Counted from the stretch's first letter, positions 40,295 through 50,618 are shown. The stretch is DNA of 64,000 bases from Qipengyuania gaetbuli (GCF_020524765.1 NZ_JAIVLR010000001.1:806001-870000); one strand, 5' to 3'. The notes: generated by a model from the letters alone, not told the origin. Numbers and translations: made by a program.

Positions 40295-41719
40295 TCAGAT
40301 ATCCGCGTCGCGCTTCACCGTGATGACCTGCGGATAGGTGAATTCCTTGAGGCCATCGATGCCGTATTCCGCGCCGAAGCCGGACTGCTTGTGCCCGCCG
40401 AAGGGCGCCAGCGGCGAGATGTGGAGGTATTCGTTCACCCACACAGTGCCGGTTTCGAGCTGCTCGGCGATTTCGACGCCTTTGTCGGCATCCTTGGTCC
40501 AGACCGCACCGGCAAGACCGTATTCGGAATTGTTGGCGCGCTCGATCGCTTCCTCGACGCTGGAGAATTTCATCAGCGGCATGACCGGGCCGAACTGTTC
40601 CTCGGCCACGATACGCGCGTCCTCCGGCGGATTGTCGAGGATGGTGATCGGCACGTAATAGCCGGTGCCGGAAGGATCGACGTCGCCGCCGGTGAGGAAC
40701 TGGTAGCCCTGGTCCTTGGCGTCCTGGATCAGCTCGCACACGCGGTCGAACTGCTTCTTGTTCTGGATCGGTCCGACGCCGGTGCCCTGCTGCGAACCGT
40801 CGCCCACGACCACGCCCTTGGCATATTCGGCGATCGCCTTGGACAGATCGTCGTAAATGTCCTCGTGGATGTAGATGCGCTTGGCCGCGACGCAGATCTG
40901 GCCTGCGTTGGAGAAGCTCGACCAGAACAGCTGTTCGGCGACCTTCTCGACATCGGCGTCGGGCAGGACGATCGACGCATCGTTACCGCCCAGTTCGAGC
41001 GTAATGCGCTTCAGGTCGCGGCTGGCGCCTTCCATGATCTTCTTGCCGGTCGCGGTGGAGCCGGTGAAGGTGATCTTGTCGATGTCCGGATGCTCGGTGA
41101 TCAGCGGGCCGAGCTCGTCGGGACCGGTGATGATGTTCACCGTGCCTGCGGGCACAATGTCCTTGATCAGCTCTGCGATCCGCAGCGTGGTCAGCGGAGT
41201 GAAGGGCGAGGGCTTGAGCACGATAGTGCAGCCCGAAACCAGCGCGGGGACGATCTTCTGGATCGCCATCATGACCGGGAAGTTCCACGGCACGATGCCG
41301 CCGACCACGCCCACCGGCACGCGGCGGGTACGCGACAGGCGGGTGTCGTCGTCCTGGTTGATCACATCGTCGAGCGTCAGCGTCGACTGGGCGGCGGCAA
41401 GGCCGGCAGCACCAAAGATTTCCATCTGCGCCTGCGCGTGCGGCTTGCCCTGTTCCGTGGTCAGCAGGCGGAACAGTTCATCGCCATTGTCCTTGATCGC
41501 GGCGGCAATTCCCTGGACCACCTTCTGGCGTTCCTCGGCACTGGTCTTGCGCCAGCTCTTGAAGGCGCGGCGTGCAGCGGCGACGGCGCGGTCGAGTTCG
41601 TCCTTCCCGCAGGACGGGACGAGGCCGACGACTTCCTCGTTGGCCGGGTTCACGACCTCGAACGTGTCGGAGGTGGTGACCATCTCCCCGTCGATCAGGT
41701 TCGCATAGGTCTTGGTCAT
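40295..41719 (-). CDS. NAD(P)-dependent aldehyde dehydrogenase
   Basis: 474 residues. Complete catalytic set: VGGIVPWNFPVMM (cofactor loop), FTGSTATGKKIM, the general base in LELGGND and the nucleophile in NAGQICVAAKR. The C-terminal PFGGHKQSGFGAEYG is typical of the family 71/ALDH2-like group. It oxidises an aldehyde to the acid; the particular substrate cannot be assigned. It lies 75 bp beyond the GH42 gene on the same strand going leftward, so it could share a transcript with it, but a functional link to galactosides is not evident. Confidence 0.9.
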   Translation of the reverse strand: MTKTYANLIDGEMVTTSDTFEVVNPANEEVVGLVPSCGKDELDRAVAAARRAFKSWRKTSAEERQKVVQGIAAAIKDNGDELFRLLTTEQGKPHAQAQMEIFGAAGLAAAQSTLTLDDVINQDDDTRLSRTRRVPVGVVGGIVPWNFPVMMAIQKIVPALVSGCTIVLKPSPFTPLTTLRIAELIKDIVPAGTVNIITGPDELGPLITEHPDIDKITFTGSTATGKKIMEGASRDLKRITLELGGNDASIVLPDADVEKVAEQLFWSSFSNAGQICVAAKRIYIHEDIYDDLSKAIAEYAKGVVVGDGSQQGTGVGPIQNKKQFDRVCELIQDAKDQGYQFLTGGDVDPSGTGYYVPITILDNPPEDARIVAEEQFGPVMPLMKFSSVEEAIERANNSEYGLAGAVWTKDADKGVEIAEQLETGTVWVNEYLHISPLAPFGGHKQSGFGAEYGIDGLKEFTYPQVITVKRDADI

Positions 41720-41794
41720 GGTTCTCTCTCCTCAAGCCGCAAGAATCGGTTGCTTATCGAGACCCTATATGGCGGACGGTCCCGCGACAATGCG

Positions 41795-43654
41795 CTATCG
41801 CTCGAAGCGGACTTCGCCTGCGATGTAGTCGAACTCGAACAGCGTATCGCCGCGCCTGCGACGGCGTATGCCTTCGGGCAGCGGCTCCGCTTCCAGGCCT
41901 GCTGCATTGGCGGCGCGCTGGACCAGCGTGTCTAGGAAACTGCCCTGCGGCCAGGCCGCGGCAATCCAGGCCCGGCCGTGGCGCAGGGCTACGACTTCGC
42001 CGCTTGTCGCAACCATCTCGGGCATGGCCTCGCCTTCGTAATGGTCGAGCCAGCCGCGCGCTTCCCAGCCATCGCCTGCCATCGCCAGACGATCGGACAG
42101 GCTTTCACTGCGCACCACCCGCCCGCCGATGAACTCGTCCAGCCCTTCATGAAGGAGCGCATCGGGAATGCCGAAGTCGAGGTCCCGCGTGCCGGTCCGC
42201 GGTCCGATGACGACCTGCGCCTCGCTCCCCGCCAGCTTGGCGACGAGTTCATCCGGCACGATCGGCAGGCAGTGAACGACGACCAGCGCATAGCCATCGA
42301 GCGGAGCCGAAGGCGAGACAATGTCGACGTTCAGTCCCAACCGCCGAAGCGAAGAATAGGCCGCAAACGCCGCCCATAGGGCCGAGCGTCCTTCCCCCTG
42401 CGGCTGGATCTGCGTCATCCATTCCGCGTCATAGGCGAACACCAGCGCCGCCTGCTTCGGGGCCTCGCCCGGATCGCCGATCCTCGCGAGGTCGTCCGCC
42501 GCTGCTCGCGCTTCTGCGAGTGCGGGGGCAGGTGTCGCATCGGGCCGAAGCAGCCCTGCGTGCATCTGCTCCTGCGCCTTGGGAAACTGCCGCCAGCGGA
42601 AATAGCTCACCAGCTCGGCCCCGTGCGCGAAGGCTTCGAGCGTCCACAACCGCACCATGCCGGGCAGCGGCGCGGGATTGTGCCGCGCCCAGTTGACCGG
42701 ACCCGGTTGCTGTTCGAGCACCGACCACCGTCCGTTCTTCGCGCAGCCGCGATAGAGGTCGTGATGGAAGGCGGCGATGTCGGGATGCCCCTGCCGCGCA
42801 TATTTCCGCTTCTCTTCCTCGGAAAAGCGGAACATCTCGAGGAAGCCGAGCGGGTAACTGTCCCACCCCAGCACGTCGAGATCGGCGGCAAGGTCGTGAT
42901 GGTCGTAGCCGGTGTAGAACCCCATCGCATTGTGCGTGATGTCCCGCCCGGGCGACAGCTCGCGCAGGATGTCGACCTGCACGCGGTTGAACCGCACGAC
43001 CTGGTCGGAAGAAAAGCGCCGGAAAGCGAGCCAGTGCGCGGGATTGGCTTCCGTCACGGTGAGGTTCGGCAGGTCCACCTCGTCGAGTGTCCGGTATTCC
43101 ATCGACCAGAAGACATTGCCCCATGCCTCGTTCAGCGCCTCGACGGACCCGTAGCGGGCAGCGAGCCAGGTGCGGAAGGCATCGCGCGCGGCGGGCGAGA
43201 AGCTCTGCACGGTGTCGTGGCAGCCATATTCATTATCGGTCTGCCAAGCGACGACGCCGGGATGCCGGCCATATCGTTCGGCAACCGCGCGCGTGATCCG
43301 CGCCGCTTCTTTGCGGTAGCCCTCGTGACTGAAGCAGTAATGCCGCCGCGAACCGAAGCCGCGCGGCCTGCCATCGCGGTCCAGCGCGACCATGTCGGGC
43401 ATCCGGTCAACCAGCCATTTGGGCGGCGTCGCCGTGGGCGTGCCCATGATGATGCCGAGCCCTGCTGCATGGAGCGTCTCTACCGCGCGGTCGAGCCAGC
43501 CCCAGTCGAAGCGGCCGGGTTCGGGTTCGATCCGGCTCCACGCGAATTCGCCGATCCGCACGCGGGTGAGGCCCGTCTCGCGCATCAGGGCAGCATCCGC
43601 CGCCCAACGGGCTTCGGGCCAATGTTCCGGATAGTAGCAAACGCCGAGGTCCAT
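41795..43654 (-). CDS. GH42 beta-galactosidase
   Basis: 619 residues. The start MDLGVCYYPEHWPEARW and the acid/base N141-E142 in WQTDNEYG are diagnostic of GH42; the nucleophile is E314 in SVLEQQPGPVNW. A trimerisation-type domain and a C-terminal beta domain follow (LVVVHCLPIVPDELV). No signal peptide, so it acts on sugars already taken up. It is divergent from the sodium/sugar symporter with 63 bp between starts, and together with GH36, galT and galK makes a galactoside-use locus. Confidence 0.93.
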   Translation of the reverse strand: MDLGVCYYPEHWPEARWAADAALMRETGLTRVRIGEFAWSRIEPEPGRFDWGWLDRAVETLHAAGLGIIMGTPTATPPKWLVDRMPDMVALDRDGRPRGFGSRRHYCFSHEGYRKEAARITRAVAERYGRHPGVVAWQTDNEYGCHDTVQSFSPAARDAFRTWLAARYGSVEALNEAWGNVFWSMEYRTLDEVDLPNLTVTEANPAHWLAFRRFSSDQVVRFNRVQVDILRELSPGRDITHNAMGFYTGYDHHDLAADLDVLGWDSYPLGFLEMFRFSEEEKRKYARQGHPDIAAFHHDLYRGCAKNGRWSVLEQQPGPVNWARHNPAPLPGMVRLWTLEAFAHGAELVSYFRWRQFPKAQEQMHAGLLRPDATPAPALAEARAAADDLARIGDPGEAPKQAALVFAYDAEWMTQIQPQGEGRSALWAAFAAYSSLRRLGLNVDIVSPSAPLDGYALVVVHCLPIVPDELVAKLAGSEAQVVIGPRTGTRDLDFGIPDALLHEGLDEFIGGRVVRSESLSDRLAMAGDGWEARGWLDHYEGEAMPEMVATSGEVVALRHGRAWIAAAWPQGSFLDTLVQRAANAAGLEAEPLPEGIRRRRRGDTLFEFDYIAGEVRFER

Positions 43655-43717
43655 GCGCTTGCGTCTATCGCCGTTTGTCGCGATGGATGCCAGCGGGAAA
43701 AGGGAGGGACGCGAACC

Positions 43718-45199
43718 ATGTACGATACGGCCGAATTCGGCAGCCTGGTCCAGGTCGGCGTGTTCGCCGGTCTGACCGCGCTGGTGGGCCTGCTGACCTG
43801 GTTGAAGGTTCGCGGCGCGTCGCGCGACGGGTCGGAAAAGGACGTCTATCTCGGCGGCAAGGGCCTGACATGGTTCTTCGTTGCCGGTTCGATCACCCTG
43901 ACCAACCTGTCGACCGACCAGCTGGTCGGGATGAACGGCAACCAGATGCTGCTGCTCGCATGGTGGGAAATCGCCGGTTTCGTCGGGCTGATGGCCTTGG
44001 CCTTCGTTTTCGTGCCTCTCTACTATCGCTACAACTGCACGACCGTGACGGAGCTGCTGGAACGACGCTATGACGGGCGCTCTATCCGGACGCTGATCTC
44101 GGCGATCTTCATCCTCGGAAACCTGCTGATCTACCTCCCCGCGGCACTCTATTCGGGCGGGCTGTTCCTGCAGTCGCTGTTCGGCGCGGGGATACCGCTG
44201 CTGGCCTTCTCGCTCGGCCTTGCGCTGATCGGCGCTGCCTATACCGTGTTCGGCGGCCTCAGGGCCGTGGCGGTGATGGACACATTTTCCGGCATCGGCA
44301 TCCTGTTCCTGGCGCTGGTGATCGTGTTCCTCGCGCTGGCCGCGGTCGATTTCGACATCGTCACCGGCGTGCCGGCAGAACGGCTGAGCATGGTGGGCGC
44401 GGCGGACAGTCCGATCCCCTTCCACACGCTGTTCACCGGCATGGCCTTCATCCAGATCTTCTACTGGTCGACCAACCAGAACATCACGCAAAAGGCGATG
44501 GCCGCCCCCACCGTGCGCGAGGCGCAGAAGGGCGTCTTCGCCGCAGCTGCCGTGCGCATCCTGGTGGTCCCGCCGATCGTGGTCGTACCCGGCGTGGTCG
44601 CCTACAAGCTGTTCGGCGATGTCGGCGATGCGGCTTACGGACGGCTTGTCGCGGAAGTCCTGCCGTCATGGCTCTCGGGCGCCTTCGCGGCCATGGTGGC
44701 CGCTGCCGTGATCACGACCTTCAGCGCCGTACTGAACTCCACCGTCGCGCTCTATTCGGTCGACTTCCACGAGCGATTCGTGGGCGAAGTGAAGAACCAC
44801 TGGAAGCTGGGCGCGATCATGAGCGTGCTGGCGACCGCATTGGCCATCGTGATGGTCCCCGTGTTCCAGAACGCGGAAAGCATCATCAACCTGCTCCAGC
44901 AGCTCAATGGCCTGTCTTCCATGCCGATCCTGTCGGCCTTCATCGTTGGCCTGCTGTTCCGCAACGTCGCCGCGCGCTCGGCCATCGCCGGAGTCGTGTG
45001 GGGCATCGCTCTCTACGGCCTCTTCACCTTCAACGAGGGCTTCGCGGCGAGCGTGGGCATCCACTACATCGACTTCATGGTCGTAACGCTCTTTACCTCG
45101 GTCGCTGCGGCACTCGCGTTCAACCGCTTCGCGCTTGGCCGGCGCGCCGAATGGATCGGCTTTGCCCTTTTCCGCGGCGAGGACAAAGCCGCCGCATGA
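43718..45199 (+). CDS. sodium/solute symporter (SGLT-like)
   Basis: 493 residues from the ATG at 43718 (GGGAGGGA upstream). About fourteen hydrophobic segments in the SSS family order: YLGGKGLTWFFVAGSITLTNLS near the start, YRYNCTTVTELLERRYDGR, IFYWSTNQNITQKAM in the middle and a conserved AVITTFSAVLNSTVALYSVDF stretch containing the sodium-site serines. Closest in style to vSGLT galactose carriers. It should import galactose or galactosides with sodium. Its stop overlaps the GH36 start (ATGA), giving one transcript with GH36, galT and galK. Confidence 0.92.
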   Translation: MYDTAEFGSLVQVGVFAGLTALVGLLTWLKVRGASRDGSEKDVYLGGKGLTWFFVAGSITLTNLSTDQLVGMNGNQMLLLAWWEIAGFVGLMALAFVFVPLYYRYNCTTVTELLERRYDGRSIRTLISAIFILGNLLIYLPAALYSGGLFLQSLFGAGIPLLAFSLGLALIGAAYTVFGGLRAVAVMDTFSGIGILFLALVIVFLALAAVDFDIVTGVPAERLSMVGAADSPIPFHTLFTGMAFIQIFYWSTNQNITQKAMAAPTVREAQKGVFAAAAVRILVVPPIVVVPGVVAYKLFGDVGDAAYGRLVAEVLPSWLSGAFAAMVAAAVITTFSAVLNSTVALYSVDFHERFVGEVKNHWKLGAIMSVLATALAIVMVPVFQNAESIINLLQQLNGLSSMPILSAFIVGLLFRNVAARSAIAGVVWGIALYGLFTFNEGFAASVGIHYIDFMVVTLFTSVAAALAFNRFALGRRAEWIGFALFRGEDKAAA

Positions 45200-47304
45200 G
45201 CACGGCCGACCTGCTGGCATTGCACGGGGACGAATGGAGCCTCGTCCTCGAACGGAGCGAGCGTGCCGTACCCCTGTGGCGCCATCTGGGCGCAAGGGTA
45301 GAGCCGGGCACGCTCCCGAAGCTGGCGGAACTGCGCGGTTCGGCGACCTTTTCGCTCGAAGGCGACCATGCGATGGCCGCGCTGCCGGTGGCAGGCCTCG
45401 GCTGGTTCGGGCCGCCGATCCTGTCCTTGCGCGATGGAACGGGCGCCTCGCTGCCGGTTCACTTCGACACATGCGAGGCCAGCAGCACAGCCGGTTCCCT
45501 CGTCCTCCAAGCGGCCGATAGCATCAGCGGCATCTGCTTCACCTCGACTTACCGTAACCTTCCCGGTGGCGGGCTGGAAATCGCCCATCATCTCGAGAAC
45601 CGGTCGCAAGGTGCTGTCACCGTCGACCGGCTGGCGAGCGCGGTCCTGCCCCTTCCCGCATCCGCGCGCGAGATCGTCTCCTGGCGCGGGCGTCACAATG
45701 CCGAACTGGTCGAATGCCGCGAACCCATGCCCGCGCATGGCTGGCAGCGCGAGACGCGGCGTGGACTAACCGGCCATGGGGGCCTTTGCGGCGCCTATAT
45801 CCTGGCCGAAGGAGCAGGCTGGCACACCGGCCTCGTCATGGCGATGCAGCTTGGCTGGTCGGGCGATGCAAGGCTGGCGATAGAGCGCGACGACGAAGGG
45901 TTCTGGGTCGCCTCGGCAGAAGCCTCGTTCCAGCCCGGCGAGGCGGTCTTGCAACCGGGCGAAAGTTTCACGGCTCCGCCGCTGCTCGTCGCCATATCGC
46001 CCCGCGGCCGCAACGGAGCGATGGCGCAGATGCACGGCGCCGTGCGTGACCGGATCGCGTGGCCGGGCGGCGCGATGCGCCCGCGACCGGTGCATCTCAA
46101 CAGCTGGGAAGCGGTCTATTTCTCGCATGACGAGGCCCGGATTGTGGCGCTTGCGCAAGCCGCTGCGGAGATCGGGGCCGAACGCTTCATCCTCGACGAT
46201 GGCTGGTTCAGGGGCCGCGACCACGACCGCGCAGGTCTCGGCGACTGGACTCCCGATGCGCGCAAATATCCGCATGGCATCGCCCCGCTGGCCGACACGG
46301 TACGCAGCCTCGGCATGGAATTCGGGCTCTGGGTGGAGCCGGAAATGGTCAATCCCGATAGCGAGCTCTACCGCGCGCATCCCGACTGGCTACTTGCGGA
46401 AGACGGGCGCGAGCGGCCGACTGCGCGTAACCAGCTGGTGCTCGACCTGCGGCGCGAAGACGTTCGCGACTACCTGTTCGGCGCACTCGACAAGCTGCTG
46501 TCCGGAGCAAGTATTTCGTATCTCAAGTGGGACCACAACCGCGACCATGCCCCATCGGGCGGAGCGGCGCAGACCCGCGGCTCCTACGTCCTGCTGGAAC
46601 GCCTGCGCGCCGCGCATCCCGAGGTCGAGATCGAAAGCTGCGCGGGCGGCGGCGGCCGGATCGATGCGGGGATCGCCGCCTATACCCACCGCTTCTGGAC
46701 CAGCGACAATATCGACGCGGTCGCGCGTGTGCCGATGCAGCGCGGCTTCCTCGCCTTCATGCCGCCCGAGGTCATGGGTTCGCATGTCGGCGCCAGTCCG
46801 AGCCATGCGACAGGCCGCAGCCAGTCGCTCGATTTCCGCGCCGCCATCGCTTGCCAGGGCCATCTCGGGGTCGAGCTCGACCCCGCTGCCATGGCGGAAG
46901 ACGAGCGCCGGCGCCTCGCTGGCTGGATCGAGTTCTGGAAGGAATGGCGCGGCGTGATCCACGGCGGCCGGACCCTGCTGGGCGAGGGAGCGGACGGGAT
47001 CGTCTGGCAGGCGCAGGGCACCACGGAAGAGATGCTGCTGTGGGTCATCCGCCGCGAGCATGGAGAAGATCGCCGCGCCCAGCCGGTCACGCTGCCCTTT
47101 GCCTGCGGGGGCGAGTGGGACGTCCAGCTGCTCCGCCACGCCGGACAGCATGGCGTGCTGACTCCGCGGGCGGCCCCTGCCATCAAGGCCATGCGCGAGG
47201 CGCCGCACCGCTTCTCCGGCAGCTGGCTGGCGAACGCAGGACTTCCGGTGCCGGCTCTGGCCGCCGAAAGCGCGCTGATCTATCACCTCAAGGCCGTACG
47301 ATGA
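45196..47304 (+). CDS. GH36 alpha-galactosidase
   Basis: 702 residues. The nucleophile is D446 in YLKWDHNRD, the acid/base is D504 in WTSDNID, and the substrate pocket includes LDDGWFRGRDHD and ESCAGGGGRID; the N-terminal beta-sandwich and C-terminal beta domain are both present. Length is normal for bacterial GH36. No signal peptide: it should release galactose from alpha-galactosides such as melibiose in the cytoplasm. Coupled by ATGA junctions to the symporter before it and galT after it. Confidence 0.95.
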   Translation: MSTADLLALHGDEWSLVLERSERAVPLWRHLGARVEPGTLPKLAELRGSATFSLEGDHAMAALPVAGLGWFGPPILSLRDGTGASLPVHFDTCEASSTAGSLVLQAADSISGICFTSTYRNLPGGGLEIAHHLENRSQGAVTVDRLASAVLPLPASAREIVSWRGRHNAELVECREPMPAHGWQRETRRGLTGHGGLCGAYILAEGAGWHTGLVMAMQLGWSGDARLAIERDDEGFWVASAEASFQPGEAVLQPGESFTAPPLLVAISPRGRNGAMAQMHGAVRDRIAWPGGAMRPRPVHLNSWEAVYFSHDEARIVALAQAAAEIGAERFILDDGWFRGRDHDRAGLGDWTPDARKYPHGIAPLADTVRSLGMEFGLWVEPEMVNPDSELYRAHPDWLLAEDGRERPTARNQLVLDLRREDVRDYLFGALDKLLSGASISYLKWDHNRDHAPSGGAAQTRGSYVLLERLRAAHPEVEIESCAGGGGRIDAGIAAYTHRFWTSDNIDAVARVPMQRGFLAFMPPEVMGSHVGASPSHATGRSQSLDFRAAIACQGHLGVELDPAAMAEDERRRLAGWIEFWKEWRGVIHGGRTLLGEGADGIVWQAQGTTEEMLLWVIRREHGEDRRAQPVTLPFACGGEWDVQLLRHAGQHGVLTPRAAPAIKAMREAPHRFSGSWLANAGLPVPALAAESALIYHLKAVR

Positions 47305-48311
47305 GCCATCCCGACCAACCTCACCGCCGCCTCAACCGCCTGACGGGCGAGTGGGTGCTCGTCAGCCCACAGCGCATGAAGCGTCCGTGGCAGGGCGAAA
47401 CGAAGCCTGCCGCCAACGCAGTCCGCCCGGCGCATGACGCGTCGTGCTACCTGTGCCCCGGCAACGAGCGCGTCGGCGGCGTGCGCAACCCGGATTATGA
47501 GGGCGCCTTCGTCTTTCACAACGACTTTCCGGCCCTGCTGGAAGAGCGCGAGGGCAGCCCCCGCACCGGCCTGTTGTGCGAGGAACCGGCGGCGGGCGAG
47601 GCGCGGGTCATCTGCTATTCGCCCGACCATTCCGCCACTCTCGCACGCATCGACGACGCAGCGCGGCGCAAGGTAATCGAGGGCTGGTGCGAACTCTCGC
47701 GCGACCTCGGCAGCCGGTGGGAGCACGTGCAGATTTTCGAGAACAAGGGCGCGATGATGGGGGCTTCGTCCCCGCACCCGCACGGCCAGGTCTGGGCCGG
47801 CGACTTCGTACCCACGCTGGTCGCGCGCGAGGACGCCTGCCAGCAGGAACACCGCGAGACTTACGGGTCGGCCCTGCTCGCAGATGTCCTTGCTGCCGAG
47901 GAACAGGAAGGCGAGCGTGTCATCGCGGATAACGCCCACTGGCTCGCAGTCGTGCCCCACTGGGCCGCCTGGCCGTTCGAAACGCTGGTGATTGCGCGCG
48001 ACGATGTGGCGCGTCTCGAGGATTTGTCGGACAACGCGCGCGATGCGCTTGCCGCACTGCTGGGCAAGCTGCTCGCCGGTTATGACGCGCTGTTCGATAC
48101 CGATTTTCCCTATTCGATGGGATGGCACGGCGCGCCGCACGGGGCCGGCGATGACTGCCCACACTGGCGGCTCCATGCGCATTTCTACCCGCCGCTGCTG
48201 CGCTCTGCCGAAATCCGCAAGCACATGGTCGGCTTCGAACTGATGGCCGAAACACAGCGCGACCTGACGCCCGAAGCCGCGGCGCAGCGCCTGCGAGAGG
48301 TGATGAAGTGA
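47301..48311 (+). CDS. galT: galactose-1-phosphate uridylyltransferase
   Basis: 336 residues. The active site is H159-P-H161-G in SSPHPHGQVW with H161 as the uridylylated residue, and C49 with C52 (CYLCPGN) are zinc ligands. The enzyme exchanges UMP between UDP-glucose and galactose 1-phosphate (Leloir pathway). It overlaps GH36 and galK by 4 bp. No galE is present in the window, so the epimerase must be elsewhere. Confidence 0.96.
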   Translation: MSHPDQPHRRLNRLTGEWVLVSPQRMKRPWQGETKPAANAVRPAHDASCYLCPGNERVGGVRNPDYEGAFVFHNDFPALLEEREGSPRTGLLCEEPAAGEARVICYSPDHSATLARIDDAARRKVIEGWCELSRDLGSRWEHVQIFENKGAMMGASSPHPHGQVWAGDFVPTLVAREDACQQEHRETYGSALLADVLAAEEQEGERVIADNAHWLAVVPHWAAWPFETLVIARDDVARLEDLSDNARDALAALLGKLLAGYDALFDTDFPYSMGWHGAPHGAGDDCPHWRLHAHFYPPLLRSAEIRKHMVGFELMAETQRDLTPEAAAQRLREVMK

Positions 48312-49390
48312 GCGAGGAACTGGCCGCCTCGGCGCGGGAGCAATTTGCCTTTGCCTTCGGCCACGCACCGCAGGGTGTCGTGTTCGTCCCCGGAAGGGTC
48401 AATCTCATCGGCGAGCATGTCGACTATAATGACGGGTTGGTCCTGCCCATGCCGGTGCGGGAGGGCACGGCGATCGCGTGGCGCTCGGTATCGGGCGGCG
48501 AAGTCCACGCGAAGGCCGCCGATTTCGGCACCGAGGACAGCTTCGACCTTTCCGCGCCCGAGAAGCCGGAGGCAACCGACTGGCGCGCCTATGTGCGCGG
48601 CATGTGCGCGCTCGCCCCTGTACGACCGGCGTCGGGCTTGCAGCTTCTGATCACCGGCAACCTGGCACGCGGTTCGGGCCTGTCGTCTTCGGCCTCGCTC
48701 TGCGTCGCGGTCGGAAAGGCGCTGGCCGAGGCCGCAGGCGATGAGGCCGATCCGGTAGCGCTTGCGCAAGCGGCGCAGCGGACCGAGCACGAATGGGCGG
48801 GCGTTGCCTGCGGCATCATGGACCAGATGGCTGTCGCTGCCGGAGAGCCGGGCAAGGCACTGATGCTCGACTGCCGCGACCTGTCGCGCCAGCTGGTCGC
48901 CCTTCCGCCAGATTGGGCCGTGGGCATCGTCGATTCCGGTGTCACCCGCGGGCTGGTCGATGGCGAATACAACGCGCGCCGCGCGCAATGCGAAAGCGCC
49001 GCGGCCAAGCTCGGGGTGGCGAGCCTGCGCGATGCGGACCGCGCCATGGTGGAGTCCGGCGACCTCGATCCACTCGAGCGCAAGCGCGCCCTTCACGTGG
49101 TCGAGGAAATCGCCCGCGTCGGCAGCGCTGCCCGCGCCATTGCCGCGGGCGACCTTCCGGCCATGTGCGCGGTGCTGCGCGAAGGCCATGCCTCATTGCG
49201 CGACCTTTTCGAAGTGAGCGTTCCTGCCGTCGATGATCTTGTTCAAGAGATCGACAGGCTTCTCGGCAATGCAGGCGCTGCGCGCATGACCGGCGCCGGG
49301 TTCGGCGGATCGATCGTGATCGTCGGCGAGCGCGATGCGATAGGCAGTCTTGCGGCCGCTCTCGCGCGCCCGGTCAGGCTTGCGTTCTAG
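48308..49390 (+). CDS. galK: galactokinase
   Basis: 360 residues starting with GTG at 48308, which overlaps the galT stop (GTGA). The galactokinase signature GRVNLIGEHVDYNDG is at the N-terminus, the GHMP ATP loop is GLSSSASLCVAVG, and the third motif is ARMTGAGFGG. It phosphorylates galactose at C1 as the substrate for GalT. The end overlaps the convergent aldose epimerase gene by 4 bp. Confidence 0.96.
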   Translation: MSEELAASAREQFAFAFGHAPQGVVFVPGRVNLIGEHVDYNDGLVLPMPVREGTAIAWRSVSGGEVHAKAADFGTEDSFDLSAPEKPEATDWRAYVRGMCALAPVRPASGLQLLITGNLARGSGLSSSASLCVAVGKALAEAAGDEADPVALAQAAQRTEHEWAGVACGIMDQMAVAAGEPGKALMLDCRDLSRQLVALPPDWAVGIVDSGVTRGLVDGEYNARRAQCESAAAKLGVASLRDADRAMVESGDLDPLERKRALHVVEEIARVGSAARAIAAGDLPAMCAVLREGHASLRDLFEVSVPAVDDLVQEIDRLLGNAGAARMTGAGFGGSIVIVGERDAIGSLAAALARPVRLAF

Positions 49391-50253
49391 GCGGTCGCCT
49401 CCGCCCTGATACGCATGGACACGCGCCACCGCTCGCCCGCCTGGAGAATGCGCATGCCGTTTTCAGGCACGGGGTTATTGAAGACGTCCGTCGCATGACT
49501 GACCGGTTCGACGCAGAAAAAGCCTTCGCCTGCAGGCACATAGACGGTCGTGAAGCCAAGATCCTCGCTAGGGTCGATCACAGCCCGCAAAGCGCGTTCG
49601 GGCCATTCGATTTCGAGCGGCCCCTGCCTGCCGGTATAGACGGTGTCGACCTCGCGGCTAGCGACCGGCCTGCCATCCCACCAGTCGGCCGCCTCCTGCC
49701 TTTGCCGGAGGTCACGCGGGAGGCAGTCCGGGCCGACCTCCCATTCGCCGCGATGGAGGCCGCGGTAGATCGTTTGTCCGGTGCGCGGGAAATAGGGATG
49801 GAAGCCCAGCCCTGCAGGCATCGGGTCGGCTGACAGGTTCTCCAAGTCGAGCGAGGTGAGCAGGCCTTCCTTGTCGAGTACGAAACCGGCGGACGCGCGA
49901 TAGGGCCAAGGCCATGCCCCTCCCGCATTCTCGTGCACCAGAACTGCCCTATCCTGCGAAAGTTCGGCCACCGACCAGGCGGCGAGCCAGCCGAAGCCGT
50001 GGAGGACCGGTTCTCCGACCGCTGCCGGGTGGTTCGGTTCAAGACGTATTTCGCGACCTGCGAATGCGAAGCGCGATCCGGTGATGCGGTTGGAAAACGG
50101 TACGAGAGGGAAGCAGCTGCTGTCCAGCACCCCCTCGCCCGCCGCAGGGCGCAAGATGTCCAGCCCATGCCAGGAAAGGCCCGCGATGCTCCCGCCCCGG
50201 TACGGAGCGAGTTCGAGCCTGTAGTCCCCAGCCGCGATCCCGATGCAGTCCAT
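49387..50253 (-). CDS. aldose 1-epimerase family protein (GalM-like)
   Basis: 288 residues from the ATG at 50253; an upstream in-frame extension runs into tRNA-Ser and was rejected. Motifs are GLSWHGLDILRP, FPLVPFSNRI, HGFGWLAAWSV (catalytic His region), GLGFHPYFPR and FCVEPVSHATD with the probable catalytic Glu. It should interconvert alpha and beta anomers of galactose or a related aldose, which fits its place at the end of the gal cluster although it is on the other strand. The subgroup may act on a different hexose. Confidence 0.85.
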   Translation of the reverse strand: MDCIGIAAGDYRLELAPYRGGSIAGLSWHGLDILRPAAGEGVLDSSCFPLVPFSNRITGSRFAFAGREIRLEPNHPAAVGEPVLHGFGWLAAWSVAELSQDRAVLVHENAGGAWPWPYRASAGFVLDKEGLLTSLDLENLSADPMPAGLGFHPYFPRTGQTIYRGLHRGEWEVGPDCLPRDLRQRQEAADWWDGRPVASREVDTVYTGRQGPLEIEWPERALRAVIDPSEDLGFTTVYVPAGEGFFCVEPVSHATDVFNNPVPENGMRILQAGERWRVSMRIRAEATA

Positions 50254-50367
50254 GGCGCTCTTATAGAACCGAAACAGCTGGGCGAAAGCGGCAGGAGGCG
50301 ATCTGACGCCAAACGCCTGTCGCTTGCCAGCGAACAGCAGTTTCGTTCGGTTCTGGAAGAAGGTGAC

Positions 50368-50457
<90 letters not shown>

Positions 50458-50618
50458 GCATGTCGGGTGCGCTTATCGGGCCATGGGCCCCGGTCGAAGC
50501 GAGCGCGCCCGTTAGCCCACGCCGCGGGCATTGCCAAGCCCTTTCGCGCGCGAAATCGGGGGACGAGAGCCGTACTGCGCTTGTGCCGGGGCATATCGAT
50601 CCCATATTCTCTCCAGAC

